Shown here: positions 25,989 to 34,424 of the stretch, one piece after another
How positions within the stretch are numbered: position 1 is the first letter of the stretch
Layout of the letters: every line of letters starts with the position of its first letter
DNA from: Candidatus Woesearchaeota archaeon
Lineage (GTDB): Archaea; Nanobdellota; Nanobdellia; Woesearchaeales; JABMPP01
Assembly: GCA_018303405.1 (NCBI GenBank)
Contig: JAGVYD010000010.1
Span: 1-64,000 of the forward strand
Direction of reading: 5' to 3'
Length of the DNA stretch: 64,000 bases
Notes under the pieces: generated by a model
Seen by the model: the letters and a program-made list of their open reading frames with translations, nothing else
Database searches by the model: none
Told to the model about the DNA's origin: nothing
Program-made: the position numbers and the translations under genes

Positions 25989-26864
25989 CTATCTATCGCC
26001 AAAAACAGATTTGTAATACTGCTCAACTGCCTTTCCATTATAGTGCACAACAAATGAGATTATCTGCTTAACAACAGAACCCGCACCATATGCAACAATG
26101 AACCAATAAAAGACTGAGTAGCTCATAAAATACCTGCTTCCATTCATCCAATTTGCATATTCAATTATTGAAATTATCGTGAGGTACACTATGTGGGCAG
26201 GGTCGCCCCAAAAATTCAGAAGCTTGCTGTAAAGGTCGCTCAGTGACTTGCCGGCGCTGGAGCCCTGAAGGTTTATCTGCTTTGCAGAAGCCTTGCCCAA
26301 TTTACTTTTCCCTTTTTTCTCGTTGCTGACTTTTTCTTCAAGCTTTATCTTCATAACAGTTGAAAAAATTGTCTCAATGACAATGGATTTGGAAAACACA
26401 GAGGCAAGGAAGCCGAATATCAGCACACTTGTCCAGCCTGTTTTAATATAGGCCCCAAAAGCAACTGCAAAAAACATAAGGTGCGAGACCATGGCATGGT
26501 AAAAATCCTCCAGAAACATGCCTGATTTGCTGGACATGCTCCTGTACCTGGCAATTTCCCCGTCACAGCAATCAAGAATGACCGTAAAGTGTATTATCAA
26601 TATCCCAACCAGGATATTGAGCAGGCTTCCTGTAAACATGAATATTGCGCCTGTAATCACGAGGAATATTTCCAATAGGCTGACCTGGTTTGGCGTAATC
26701 CCGGTATGCAGCAGAAGCCAGGTGACATAGATAGAAACCTTGTTTGAAAAATGCTTATTGTACCATGGCCTGAAAACCTTATGGCCATGATAGCAAATCC
26801 TTCTCAATTCCTTTGGCGATTCTACCATAACAATCCCCTGTGGCTCTGGCCTATGCCCGAGCAT
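25989..26864 (-). CDS. CDP-alcohol phosphatidyltransferase family membrane enzyme
   Basis: About 291 residues, five or six membrane helices. The CDP-alcohol motif reads DGEIARYRSMSSKSGMFLEDFYH, matching DGxxARx8G, but the last two aspartates (D...D) are replaced by glutamate and histidine. The histidine replacement occurs in some family members as I recall them, so it need not mean loss of activity. The enzyme would transfer a phospho-group from a CDP-activated donor to an alcohol in the membrane. It ends the minus-strand operon of CDP-sugar genes but has an internal TATA-like box (near 26905). ATG 26864 and 26828 are both possible starts. Confidence 0.8.
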   Translation of the reverse strand: MLGHRPEPQGIVMVESPKELRRICYHGHKVFRPWYNKHFSNKVSIYVTWLLLHTGITPNQVSLLEIFLVITGAIFMFTGSLLNILVGILIIHFTVILDCCDGEIARYRSMSSKSGMFLEDFYHAMVSHLMFFAVAFGAYIKTGWTSVLIFGFLASVFSKSIVIETIFSTVMKIKLEEKVSNEKKGKSKLGKASAKQINLQGSSAGKSLSDLYSKLLNFWGDPAHIVYLTIISIIEYANWMNGSRYFMSYSVFYWFIVAYGAGSVVKQIISFVVHYNGKAVEQYYKSVFGDR

Positions 26865-26911
26865 CAATGTAAATTCTATATCAATGCATAACCAAAAGCG
26901 CGATTATAAAT

Positions 26912-28042
26912 CTATGCTTTCGACGGAGGTTGCCTCTTCCCACTACCCACAGCTTCCTCAATAATTTTTTCAGTCTGTTTCGAAAGGCTTTCCCATTTCA
27001 GTTCCTTAAGATGGGCAGAATAATCCGGCCTGTCTTTTTTCCCCAGGGCCTTTGCCAGTTTGTCAGCAAGGTCTTTGGCATCACCCGGCTTTGCCAGGGA
27101 ATCACCGTAATCCTCAAGCATCAATGCGATATCCCCTATTTTGGTCGCGACTATGTTCACGCTGCATGCCATGTATTCGGGCAGCTTGTAAGGGAAGCAA
27201 TACCTGCTGAACTCGTTTTCAAGATTCGGGATTACAACAGCATCGCTGGCATTGATTGCCAGCACAACTTCCTCTCTTTTTGGGAGGGCTTCAAAAATCA
27301 CATTCTCCCTCTCAATGTCAATATTGTTCTTTACCTGCCCGCTTAGCAGCAAATAGGTATTTGGATGCTTGCGGAGCAATATATCAAAGGCATCCAGCAG
27401 GACATTTGCGCCTTTCAGGCTGCTGATCTCGCCGACATAAGTAACTATTTTCCCATTATTCCCTGTTTTTTTCGCCAGGCCCAGCTTTTTTCTCGCCATT
27501 CTCTGGTCTATTTTCCTGAACATACCAAGGTCAACGCCATTTGGCACAACTCCTATCCTTCCTTTCCTGAACTGGGAAATGTGGCGTTTCAATTCCCTGC
27601 TCACCGTGATGAGCCCGTCAGCCTCGCGAACTGCCTTTCGGTCATAATGCCCGACCAATGGGAATTTGTAGGCATCATAAATCTCAAAATTGTCTTGCAA
27701 ATCATAAACAAACGGAACGCCATATTTCCTGGACAGGCAATTTGCCATGATGCCATAAATGGGGTCTGTAGTTCCGACTATAGCATCATACTGCCCCTGG
27801 CGGACAATTTTTTTCATTTCATTCCAAAGGCTGTAGAAGCTCCACCACCTAAATGGCCTGACAATGTACCTTATGCCATTTTTTTTTGCAGTAAAATTTT
27901 CATGCTTGACTGTGTCAGGGCAGAAGAAGTCGATTTTATGGTCTTGGACAAGCGGCTTGAATAGGCTGATTTGCCTGCCGAACTCACGGCTGACCATGTC
28001 CTGGCCAGCGCCAAAGCGCTTCATTATTACAAGAATTTTCAT
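26912..28042 (-). CDS. Glycosyltransferase family 4-like
   Basis: 376 residues, GT-B fold. N-terminal domain opens MKILVIMKRFGAGQDMVSREF; the C-terminal domain begins near KIVTYVGEISSLKGANVLLDAF and has the LPEYMACSVNIVATKIGDI nucleotide-sugar binding block with the acidic residue of the E-x7-E type (weak). No membrane segment. It sits 9 bases after the CDP-glucose dehydratase gene, so it probably uses a sugar made by that operon. Donor and acceptor are unknown. Confidence 0.85.
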   Translation of the reverse strand: MKILVIMKRFGAGQDMVSREFGRQISLFKPLVQDHKIDFFCPDTVKHENFTAKKNGIRYIVRPFRWWSFYSLWNEMKKIVRQGQYDAIVGTTDPIYGIMANCLSRKYGVPFVYDLQDNFEIYDAYKFPLVGHYDRKAVREADGLITVSRELKRHISQFRKGRIGVVPNGVDLGMFRKIDQRMARKKLGLAKKTGNNGKIVTYVGEISSLKGANVLLDAFDILLRKHPNTYLLLSGQVKNNIDIERENVIFEALPKREEVVLAINASDAVVIPNLENEFSRYCFPYKLPEYMACSVNIVATKIGDIALMLEDYGDSLAKPGDAKDLADKLAKALGKKDRPDYSAHLKELKWESLSKQTEKIIEEAVGSGKRQPPSKA

Positions 28043-28051
28043 TTTGAGATG

Positions 28052-29026
28052 CTATCTGGATTTTCCAAGATAGCTGGTATACCACTCTATTGTCTCTTTG
28101 AGTCCCTCATCCAAGGTATGCTCAGGCTTCCATTTCAGCAGCTTTCGGGCCTTGTCGCAGGCAAGGTACTGCCTGTCAATCTCATGCCTGGCCTGGCCGA
28201 GCACTTTGGGCTCGATTTTCTTCCCCATCATCCTGATTATCTTCCTGAACAGCTCAAGCACGCTTATTGGCGTCTCAGCTCCGAAATTAAAAGCCTGGCC
28301 AACAATCTCTTTCCTGTCCATATTCTCTGCAAGGGCAAGATACGCATTCACAGCATCCTTGATGTACATATAGTCCCTCTGCAGTGTGCCGTCGCTCCTT
28401 ATCACTGGCACATCCCCTCTCAGCACAGATGATACAACATCAGGGACAATCCTGCTGTAATTCAGGTCGCCTGGGCCATAGGTGTTCGCATTTCTCGTGA
28501 TTGCAATCGGCAGTCCGTATGTTTTGAAGTATGAAGTTGAAAGTATGTCGGCGCATGCTTTCGAGGCGTCGTATGGATAATAGCCAAGCAATGGGCTGTC
28601 TTCTGTGTAAGGCAGCTTTTTCTGCTGGCCATATGCCTTGTCGCTCGATGCCATCACAATTCTCTTGACGCTGCCGAGCAGCCTGCACGCCTCAAGGATA
28701 TTCCATGTCCCCTTGATATTGGACTCAAAAGTTGACAGTGGTGACTTATTTGCAGATCCCACCAGCGCCTGTGCAGCAAGATGGAATACAGTGTCAATCT
28801 CAAACTCATTCAATGTGCGCTGCACAACTGCAATATCAACCAGGTCGCCATGGACAACTGTTATCTTTTGCCTCATGTTCCAGATGTCAAGGCAGTTTTC
28901 TTTTTTTATATCGCGGACAATAGTAACTACATTTGCGCCCTTCTCAACTAGTGTTTTTGCCACCCATGAGCCAATGAACCCATCAGCGCCAGTGACCAGC
29001 ACTTTTTTCCCTTTCCAGAAGCTCAT
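28052..29026 (-). CDS. rfbG: CDP-glucose 4,6-dehydratase-like (RfbG) SDR enzyme
   Basis: 324 residues from ATG 29026, which overlaps the stop of the upstream cytidylyltransferase (ATGA) and has GGTGG upstream; 29041 is an alternative. NAD motif VTGADGFIGSWVAKTL, the serine block SSDKAYG, and YDASK with catalytic Tyr and Lys. SSDKAYG and the ARHEIDRQYLACDKARKLLKW end are typical of CDP-glucose dehydratases. With the upstream RfbF it would make CDP-4-keto-6-deoxyglucose, the precursor of 3,6-dideoxy and branched sugars. Other nucleotide-sugar substrates cannot be excluded. Confidence 0.85.
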   Translation of the reverse strand: MSFWKGKKVLVTGADGFIGSWVAKTLVEKGANVVTIVRDIKKENCLDIWNMRQKITVVHGDLVDIAVVQRTLNEFEIDTVFHLAAQALVGSANKSPLSTFESNIKGTWNILEACRLLGSVKRIVMASSDKAYGQQKKLPYTEDSPLLGYYPYDASKACADILSTSYFKTYGLPIAITRNANTYGPGDLNYSRIVPDVVSSVLRGDVPVIRSDGTLQRDYMYIKDAVNAYLALAENMDRKEIVGQAFNFGAETPISVLELFRKIIRMMGKKIEPKVLGQARHEIDRQYLACDKARKLLKWKPEHTLDEGLKETIEWYTSYLGKSR

Positions 29027-29718
29027 TTCCAGACCACCCATTTCCTGTCAGTTTTCCAAAGCTCATTGAATTCGATAACATCCTTCAAGGTATTCATTGA
29101 TTTCCAAAATCCGCTGTGCTTATAGGATGCAATTTGCCTTTCCCTGGCCAAATCAGTGAATGCCTCTCTTTCCAGGTCATAGCCTTTCTTGATATAGTTG
29201 AAAATCTTCCTGTTTATGACATAAAACCCGCCATTGATAAGGTGGTCAAGCACAGGCTTTTCCAGGAAGTCAGTCACCAGTCCATCCTTGTCTGTTGTGA
29301 TTATGCCAAACTGCGACATCAGCCTCACAGCAGTCAGGGTCACTATCTTGCCATGCTTCTTGTGGTGTTCAATAACCTTGTTGATATTCGCGTCAGTCAG
29401 GTCATCCCCGTAGCTCAACAGGAAATCCTCATCATTGCCCATGAGCTTCTTTGCCATCTTGAGCCTTTCTCCCTTATTGCTTTCCTCCCCGGTGTCCAGG
29501 AAAGTTATGTTGAATTCTGAATTCCTGAAGTAATCCTCGATTGCCTTTTTCCTGTATCCGAGAAGCAAAATAAACTCATTATGCCCATAATGCTTATAGA
29601 GTTTCATGAGGTGCCACAATATTGGCCTGTCGCCTATTTTTATCATGGGCTTGGGCAATTCATCTGTCATTTCGCTTAGCCTTGTTCCCTTTCCCCCGCA
29701 GAAAATAACCACTTTCAT
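29023..29718 (-). CDS. rfbF: Glucose-1-phosphate cytidylyltransferase-like (RfbF)
   Basis: 231 residues. The opening VVIFCGGKGTRLSEMTDELPKPMIKIG is the nucleotidyltransferase motif in the form usual for RfbF, and LSYGDDLTDANI and FWKSMNTLKDVIEFNELW are further RfbF-like blocks. It would couple CTP and glucose-1-phosphate to CDP-glucose. TTTAAATAAG about 26 bases before the start gives a leaderless promoter for the operon rfbF-rfbG-glycosyltransferase-(CDP-alcohol enzyme). Confidence 0.9.
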   Translation of the reverse strand: MKVVIFCGGKGTRLSEMTDELPKPMIKIGDRPILWHLMKLYKHYGHNEFILLLGYRKKAIEDYFRNSEFNITFLDTGEESNKGERLKMAKKLMGNDEDFLLSYGDDLTDANINKVIEHHKKHGKIVTLTAVRLMSQFGIITTDKDGLVTDFLEKPVLDHLINGGFYVINRKIFNYIKKGYDLEREAFTDLARERQIASYKHSGFWKSMNTLKDVIEFNELWKTDRKWVVWK

Positions 29719-29884
29719 TGGTCAGTATTATTTGATACTTATTTAAAAAGTCTTCTGTTATCATTGTCGGTTATTCTGTCGACAAACAGGCAGAAATGCC
29801 AGCATGGCGGCACAGGTATGCCCATATGGCAAAACACCGCAGCCAAAGCAAATTTTTATATACACTCATGGCTTTTTGCGGCAT

Positions 29885-31180
29885 ATGCCAAAAAGCCAAT
29901 CCACGACAGGCAGGCTGACCTCTCGCATCCTTGTTACAGCAACGACTTTTCCCAGGTGGAAAAATGACACAGAGCCCGCATTCGTCTATGAGCTGTCCAG
30001 GCGCCTGGCCGGACAGGGTTATCAGGTTGATGTCCTTGTGCCTCATCATCCGGGCGCAGCAAGATTTGAGAGCATGGGCGGCATGAGGATTCACAGGTTC
30101 CAGTACTTTTGGCCTGCATTCATGCAAAAGCTCTGCTATGACGGCGGCATTCTTCCAAATATCAGGCGTTCATTCCTTGCCATGGTTCAGGTTCCATTCT
30201 TAGTCCTGGCAGAATGCTGTGCTGTGCGCAGGCTTGCCCGGAAAAACAAGTATGCGCTAATCCACGCGCATTGGGCTGTCCCCCAGGGCTACATTGCAAA
30301 CCGGGTCAAGCAGGGCCTTGGCACAAAATATGTTGTTACAGTCCATGCCGGCGACGTTTTCCCGCTTCGTAACTCCTTTTTCAGGCATTTTGCCAAGAAG
30401 GCAATCCGAAATGCAGATCATTGCACAGCCAACTCAACATACACTGCTGAGAAAATAAGGTCCCTGTTCGGGAAAGGGAATAATAAAGAGAATAATACAG
30501 ATTCTCCGACAGTTTCCCCTGAGATAATACCCATGGGTGTGGATTTCTCAATGTTCAGCAGGAAAAGCCGGCCAAACATGAAAGCCAGGCTCGGCATTGC
30601 AGGCAAAATGATACTGTCAGTCGGCAGGCTGGCAGAAAAAAAAGGCATCAGCTACCTCCTTGAAGCTATGCCCGCTGTTATAAAATCAAATAAGAATGCT
30701 AAGCTGGTTATTGTCGGGGACGGCCCTGAGAAAAAAATCCTGCAGGATAAGGCCGAAGGGCTCAGAATTTCCAAATCAGTCATTTTCACAGGCAAAGTAA
30801 GGAACGAGCTTCTTCCATCATACTACAGTTCAGCTGATGTATTTGTTTTGCCGTCTATAATTGCAGAGGGCGGCGACACTGAAGGCCTGGGTGTTGTCCT
30901 TCTCGAATCCATTGCGGCAGGCACGCCTGTTGTGGCCAGCAACGTCGGCGGAATCCCGGACATTGTCAAAAACGGCAAAACCGGCCTCCTTGTTCCGCAA
31001 AAAAAGCCCCAGTTGCTTGCTTTGGCCATAAACAGGATTCTAAAAAACAACTCGCTGGCAAAAAGCCTGGCAAAGAACGGGCTGGTGCATATCAGGCAGG
31101 CCTATTCTTGGGAAAAAATTGCTTCAAGATTTGCCAAGGCCTTTAAGCAAGTGTTAACAACAAGCAGGAAACAGGATTGA
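29885..31180 (+). CDS. Glycosyltransferase family 4-like
   Basis: 431 residues from ATG 29885, leaderless with TTTTTATATA centred about 27 bases upstream; an ATG at 29804 would add 27 unlikely residues. GT-B fold: N-terminal TATTFPRWKNDTEPAFVYELSRRL, C-terminal ILSVGRLAEKKGISYLLEA, and the donor-binding block EGLGVVLLESIAAGTPVVASNVGGIPDIV with both glutamates. This is a complete GT4 enzyme; the sugar is unknown. The methyltransferase gene follows 3 bases after its stop. Confidence 0.9.
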   Translation: MPKSQSTTGRLTSRILVTATTFPRWKNDTEPAFVYELSRRLAGQGYQVDVLVPHHPGAARFESMGGMRIHRFQYFWPAFMQKLCYDGGILPNIRRSFLAMVQVPFLVLAECCAVRRLARKNKYALIHAHWAVPQGYIANRVKQGLGTKYVVTVHAGDVFPLRNSFFRHFAKKAIRNADHCTANSTYTAEKIRSLFGKGNNKENNTDSPTVSPEIIPMGVDFSMFSRKSRPNMKARLGIAGKMILSVGRLAEKKGISYLLEAMPAVIKSNKNAKLVIVGDGPEKKILQDKAEGLRISKSVIFTGKVRNELLPSYYSSADVFVLPSIIAEGGDTEGLGVVLLESIAAGTPVVASNVGGIPDIVKNGKTGLLVPQKKPQLLALAINRILKNNSLAKSLAKNGLVHIRQAYSWEKIASRFAKAFKQVLTTSRKQD

Positions 31181-31183
31181 AAG

Positions 31184-31900
31184 GTGTCCAAGGTGAAAGT
31201 TTCTGAATTCGCGGAGTTCTACAGGCTCATCAGGCAAAGGACAGTCTCTGAAAAGCATTACATCAGGTTCCAGGAGTTCCAGGCAGAAAGGGTAGTGAGG
31301 GGAATTGCAGAAACAGTTGGCCTCAAAGGAAAGCTGATGCTTGACCTTGGCTGCGGCCGCGGCGGGTACACCAAGATTTTCCAGAAGCAGGGAGGCATTG
31401 TCGTATCGCTTGATATGGAACACCCCCCTGTGCCTAAGCTGTTCAGGGCATTCGTGCAGGGAGATGCAACCCAGCTCCCTTTCAAGGACAACACCTTTGA
31501 TTTTGTTTACTCTTCAAGCCTAATAGAGCATCTTCCGGTTCCTTCCAAGTTTCTGAAGGAAGTCTGCCGCGTCATAAAAAAGGGTGCTGTTTTTTACCTG
31601 AGCTTTCCTCCATTCTACACCCCTGTCGGGGGCCACCAGTTCAAGCCCTACAACATGTTCCTGCCGGAGAGGGCAGCAACCTTCATGGCAAGGAAGTTCA
31701 ACAACTCACGCTCATACAAATACAACGACGAGCGCGGGAAGCTATACATAATGACCATAAGAAAGGCAAGGAAACTTGCGAAGGCAGCGGGCTTTACTAT
31801 CCTGAAAACCAAAACTAGGTTTTTGAAAATAAATCCATCAAGGATTCCATTGCTAAATGAGATACTGACTTGGCACGTTGAGTTTTACCTGCAGAAATAG
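31184..31900 (+). CDS. SAM-dependent methyltransferase
   Basis: 238 residues. Motif I MLDLGCGRGGYTKIF near residue 50, acidic VVSLDME, then FVQGDATQLPFKDNTFDFVYSSSLIEHL and the post-motif strand VFYLSFPPFYTP: a full Methyltransf_11 domain. The start is GTG 31184, or GTG 31193 with AAGGTG before it. It is coupled to the preceding glycosyltransferase, so it probably methylates a glycan or lipid-linked sugar. Confidence 0.86.
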   Translation: MSKVKVSEFAEFYRLIRQRTVSEKHYIRFQEFQAERVVRGIAETVGLKGKLMLDLGCGRGGYTKIFQKQGGIVVSLDMEHPPVPKLFRAFVQGDATQLPFKDNTFDFVYSSSLIEHLPVPSKFLKEVCRVIKKGAVFYLSFPPFYTPVGGHQFKPYNMFLPERAATFMARKFNNSRSYKYNDERGKLYIMTIRKARKLAKAAGFTILKTKTRFLKINPSRIPLLNEILTWHVEFYLQK

Positions 31901-31953
31901 CCATGATGAAATTCATCAGGAAAAGCCTTGCGACAATCTTTTCTTTCTTGTTC

Positions 31954-32703
31954 CTACTTAACTTTTCTTGCCTTGATTATCTGGTAGTGCGCATGATACG
32001 GGTCAATCCATGCAAAGAATCTCCCAATCAATTCCGGGAAAGGGTAATATCCGGCGCCCTTCACAGCTTCTATCTGAAATCCAGCCTGCGTTAATGCTCT
32101 CTTCAAAGACCTTGTTGTCATCACCACGACATGTCTTAGCGCACCCTGCTTCTTCTTGTCCATTTTTTTCCCGCTGTTGAAGACTTTTTGCATCCTGTCA
32201 TCATTCATCTTGCTGATGCAGGCCATGTCGCCGTCTGTATTGTCCTTTATATGGGGTCCTGAAAATGGCTGCATGCCCATAAGCAATGCAAAAACATTAT
32301 GCCAGCTTGCGAGATTTGGCGTGCCAATAAGGGCATAGCCGTCCCTGTCCAAAACCCTGTAAACCTCTGCAATGAATTGCTCAGTGTTTACCAGGTGCTC
32401 AATCACATGGTATGCAATTGCCACATCCACCGACCGGCCGGGAAGCGGGAATCTGTCATTGAGGTTTCCGATATAGACTGTCAGGCCCCTTTTCTTGGCC
32501 TGAATTGCCTTGCTTTTCACAAGCTCAATGCCTGCAACATTCTTGGTGCCTATAACGCCGGCATACTTCATGCTGTTTTCGCCATCCCAACAGCCCAGGT
32601 CAAGCAGCCTTGCGCCCTTTTTCCTTTCCATCAGGGAATAGAAAATATCAGTGGACCTTCTTGCAGTGCCCTGATAAAGCCATTTAAGATATCGTTTTAT
32701 CAT
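31954..32703 (-). CDS. SAM-dependent methyltransferase
   Basis: 249 residues. LLDLGCWDGENSMKYA (motif I), VAGIELVKSKA, then VDVAIAYHVIEHLVNTEQF and the ALIGTPNLASWHNVFAL block typical of methyltransferases in glycan clusters. Its ATG overlaps the stop of the upstream dolichol-phosphate-type glycosyltransferase (ATGA), showing translational coupling. Substrate unknown. It converges on the methyltransferase ending at 31900, leaving only 53 bases between them. Confidence 0.86.
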   Translation of the reverse strand: MIKRYLKWLYQGTARRSTDIFYSLMERKKGARLLDLGCWDGENSMKYAGVIGTKNVAGIELVKSKAIQAKKRGLTVYIGNLNDRFPLPGRSVDVAIAYHVIEHLVNTEQFIAEVYRVLDRDGYALIGTPNLASWHNVFALLMGMQPFSGPHIKDNTDGDMACISKMNDDRMQKVFNSGKKMDKKKQGALRHVVVMTTRSLKRALTQAGFQIEAVKGAGYYPFPELIGRFFAWIDPYHAHYQIIKARKVK

Positions 32704-33587
32704 TTTGACTTTTCCATATCTGCCAGGAATCCAAAAAGTATTATCTGCACGCCCAGGGTTATCAGCAGCAGCGTCAGGATGACTGTTGGCGTCCTCCCGA
32801 CAAGCCCTATTGCCAGGAACCTGTACACAAGGTATATGCCAAGCGCAATCCCGAACCCGAGAACAATGCCGCCAATCATGCCGAAAAATTTCAATGGCTC
32901 ATAATCCCTGTAGATCCTGATGATGTTAATCCATGCCCTTACAGCATATCCCAATGGGTTGCTTATGAGCCTGCTTTTCCCGTCCTTCCTCTTGTCAAAG
33001 AACACCGGGACCTCTTTAACACGGAACTTCTGCTTGACAGCACGGATAATCTGCTCCTGGGTATAGGTGTGGTTGCTCCTTATGTTCACTTTCTCCGCCA
33101 CCTTTCTGGTGAATGCGCGGAATCCGGTCTGGCCATCTGTAATCTTTGTCCTGGTTATGCTTGATATTATGCTGGAAAAAGCCATGTTCCCAAGCCTTTT
33201 GACAATTGGCATCTGTTCGATGTGCCCTAAAAATCGGCTGCCAAGCACAATGTCATTGCCATCCTCAATCTCCTTTAGAAGCTTCAATATTTCAGTTGCG
33301 CGGTATTGCCCGTCTGCATCGATATGCACTATGACATCAGCCTTGTGCTCAAGGCATTTCTCGATCTCAGTCCTGAAGACCTCAGCAAGCCCATAGTTCC
33401 TTGGATGGCTGTAAACCACTGCGCCAAATTTCCTGGCCAGCTTTGCCGTGGCATCTGTTGAGCCGTCATCAACAACAAGAATCCCGTAATCATATCTGGT
33501 CTTCTGCATGACCTTCTTGACACTTTCTATGACTGTGCCAATGCTCTTTTCCTCATTGTATGCGGGTATGCTTACAAAGACTTTCAT
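32700..33587 (-). CDS. Dolichyl-phosphate sugar transferase-like GT2 with C-terminal membrane helices
   Basis: 295 residues from ATG 33587, leaderless (TTTAAAT centred near 33613). GT2 domain: VSIPAYNEEKSIGTVIESV, VDDGSTDATAKLA, IHIDADGQYRA (DXD) and the GSRFLG and GQTGFRAFTRK blocks. Two hydrophobic helices near the C-terminus (about 232-285) anchor it, as in GtrB/DPM1-like proteins with a DUF2304-like tail. It would load a sugar on polyprenyl phosphate for later transfer outside the cell. Confidence 0.9.
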   Translation of the reverse strand: MKVFVSIPAYNEEKSIGTVIESVKKVMQKTRYDYGILVVDDGSTDATAKLARKFGAVVYSHPRNYGLAEVFRTEIEKCLEHKADVIVHIDADGQYRATEILKLLKEIEDGNDIVLGSRFLGHIEQMPIVKRLGNMAFSSIISSITRTKITDGQTGFRAFTRKVAEKVNIRSNHTYTQEQIIRAVKQKFRVKEVPVFFDKRKDGKSRLISNPLGYAVRAWINIIRIYRDYEPLKFFGMIGGIVLGFGIALGIYLVYRFLAIGLVGRTPTVILTLLLITLGVQIILFGFLADMEKSK

Positions 33588-33626
33588 GCCGCAGAAAAAG
33601 GGCAGGGCATTTAAATAATTTTGCAA

Positions 33627-33852
33627 TGGGCAGGCGCTGTCCAGAGACTTGGTTTTGGCATCAAAGTTGCGAGGCTCTTCAATTATCGCCTAAAGCATTT
33701 TTCGCGGTGTTGTCACTCGTTTCACTCGTTCGACACTTGAGCAATTCTTCGAATTGTCAAGTTCCAGATAGAAAAATGCAATTATTGTCATTTGTTCAAA
33801 GCCGAGCCGATGCCAAAACTCGAGCCGAAGGCGAGATTCTGGACAGAGCCCA
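33627..33852 (+). ncRNA. Structured element B: candidate non-coding RNA or palindromic repeat (copy 2 of 2)
   Basis: Same order of parts as element A. P1: 33633-33645 with 33838-33850 (core CTGTCCAGA/TCTGGACAG). P2: GTTTTGGCATC (33652-33662) with GATGCCAAAAC (33809-33819), 11 perfect pairs. P3: GCATTTTTC (33695-33703) with GAAAAATGC (33771-33779). A short hairpin with tandem G-A pairs (CTCGAGCCGAAGGCGAG, 33819-33835) precedes the 3' arm of P1. The loop of P3 is larger than in A and holds an extra hairpin ACTTGA-CAATTC/GAATTG-TCAAGT (33736-33762). It lies between the GT2 gene and the PadR gene, and fills most of that 337-base gap. A TATA-like CATTTAAATA (33609-33618) is near its 5' end but also serves the divergent GT2 gene. 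Confidence 0.6.
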
Positions 33853-33924
33853 ATGGATAAGGCGCTGCAGAAAATGTAAGTCCTGCCGTCAATTGACTGC
33901 CTCCCTCCGAACCAATGGGCAAGG

Positions 33925-34341
33925 CTATCCGGATTTTTTGTATGATGCAGCGCAATAAGGGCAGCAGAAGACAAGTGATGCGCCCTTAATCTTTTCGACA
34001 TGGCCGAGGCCAAGGACCCGTGCACGGCAATGCACGCACACCCTGACTTTTGTCTCAATCAGGCTGTCAAGGACTCCGCCAAATTTTTCTATCACATCCA
34101 ATACAAATTTCCTGCCTGCAGGCGTGAGGCGGTATTGTTTCTTTTCCCTCGCTTTTGGCGTTCCATGGACTATGTACCTGTTTTTCTCAAGGCTCTGCAA
34201 AAAAGGATAAATCTGGCCGGCGCTTATTTTCCTCCCGAGCTTGTCGCCGATTTCCATTATTATCTCGTAGCCATGCATAGGCCTGCTGTTGAGGAGCAGG
34301 ATTGTGTAGAATTTCACCATGTTTGTAATTTTGACTGCCAT
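33925..34341 (-). CDS. PadR-like winged-helix regulator with C-terminal zinc ribbon
   Basis: 138 residues from ATG 34341, leaderless (TATATAAA centred about 26 bases upstream). PadR winged helix at about 8-90: VKFYTILLLNSRPMHGYEIIMEI, GRKISAGQIYPFLQSLEKNRYIV and the YRLTPAGRKFV wing. The tail adds CVHC ... CCPYC, a likely zinc- or copper-binding ribbon that ordinary PadR proteins lack. It starts the copper island, next to a palindromic site at 34386-34408 and divergent from the copper ATPase operon, so metal-responsive control of that operon and itself is the best guess. Confidence 0.82.
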   Translation of the reverse strand: MAVKITNMVKFYTILLLNSRPMHGYEIIMEIGDKLGRKISAGQIYPFLQSLEKNRYIVHGTPKAREKKQYRLTPAGRKFVLDVIEKFGGVLDSLIETKVRVCVHCRARVLGLGHVEKIKGASLVFCCPYCAASYKKSG

Positions 34342-34385
34342 GCATCCTGGTAAAACCGCAACCTTTATATATTTTATCAAATTCC

Positions 34386-34408
34386 GATATATCCAAATAT
34401 GATATATT
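34386..34408. promoter_or_regulatory. Inverted repeat between the PadR gene and the divergent copper operon
   Basis: GATATATC (34386-34393) and GATATATT (34401-34408) are separated by 7 bases and form an inverted repeat. It lies upstream of the PadR TATA box and overlaps the TATA-like box that would serve the plus-strand gene remnant at 34425. The position fits an autoregulatory PadR operator. Confidence 0.5.
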
Positions 34409-34424
34409 GATTGCAGGCATAAAG

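Noticed and set aside
29804-29884. Upstream start of the GT4 glycosyltransferase
   Set aside because: The stretch contains the TATA box that fits the ATG at 29885, and the added residues match nothing in the family.
33715-33765. CRISPR repeat or short tandem array (TTTCACTCGTT-like units)
   Set aside because: Only two imperfect short units, no spacers and no cas genes in the window; the region is part of the element B loop.
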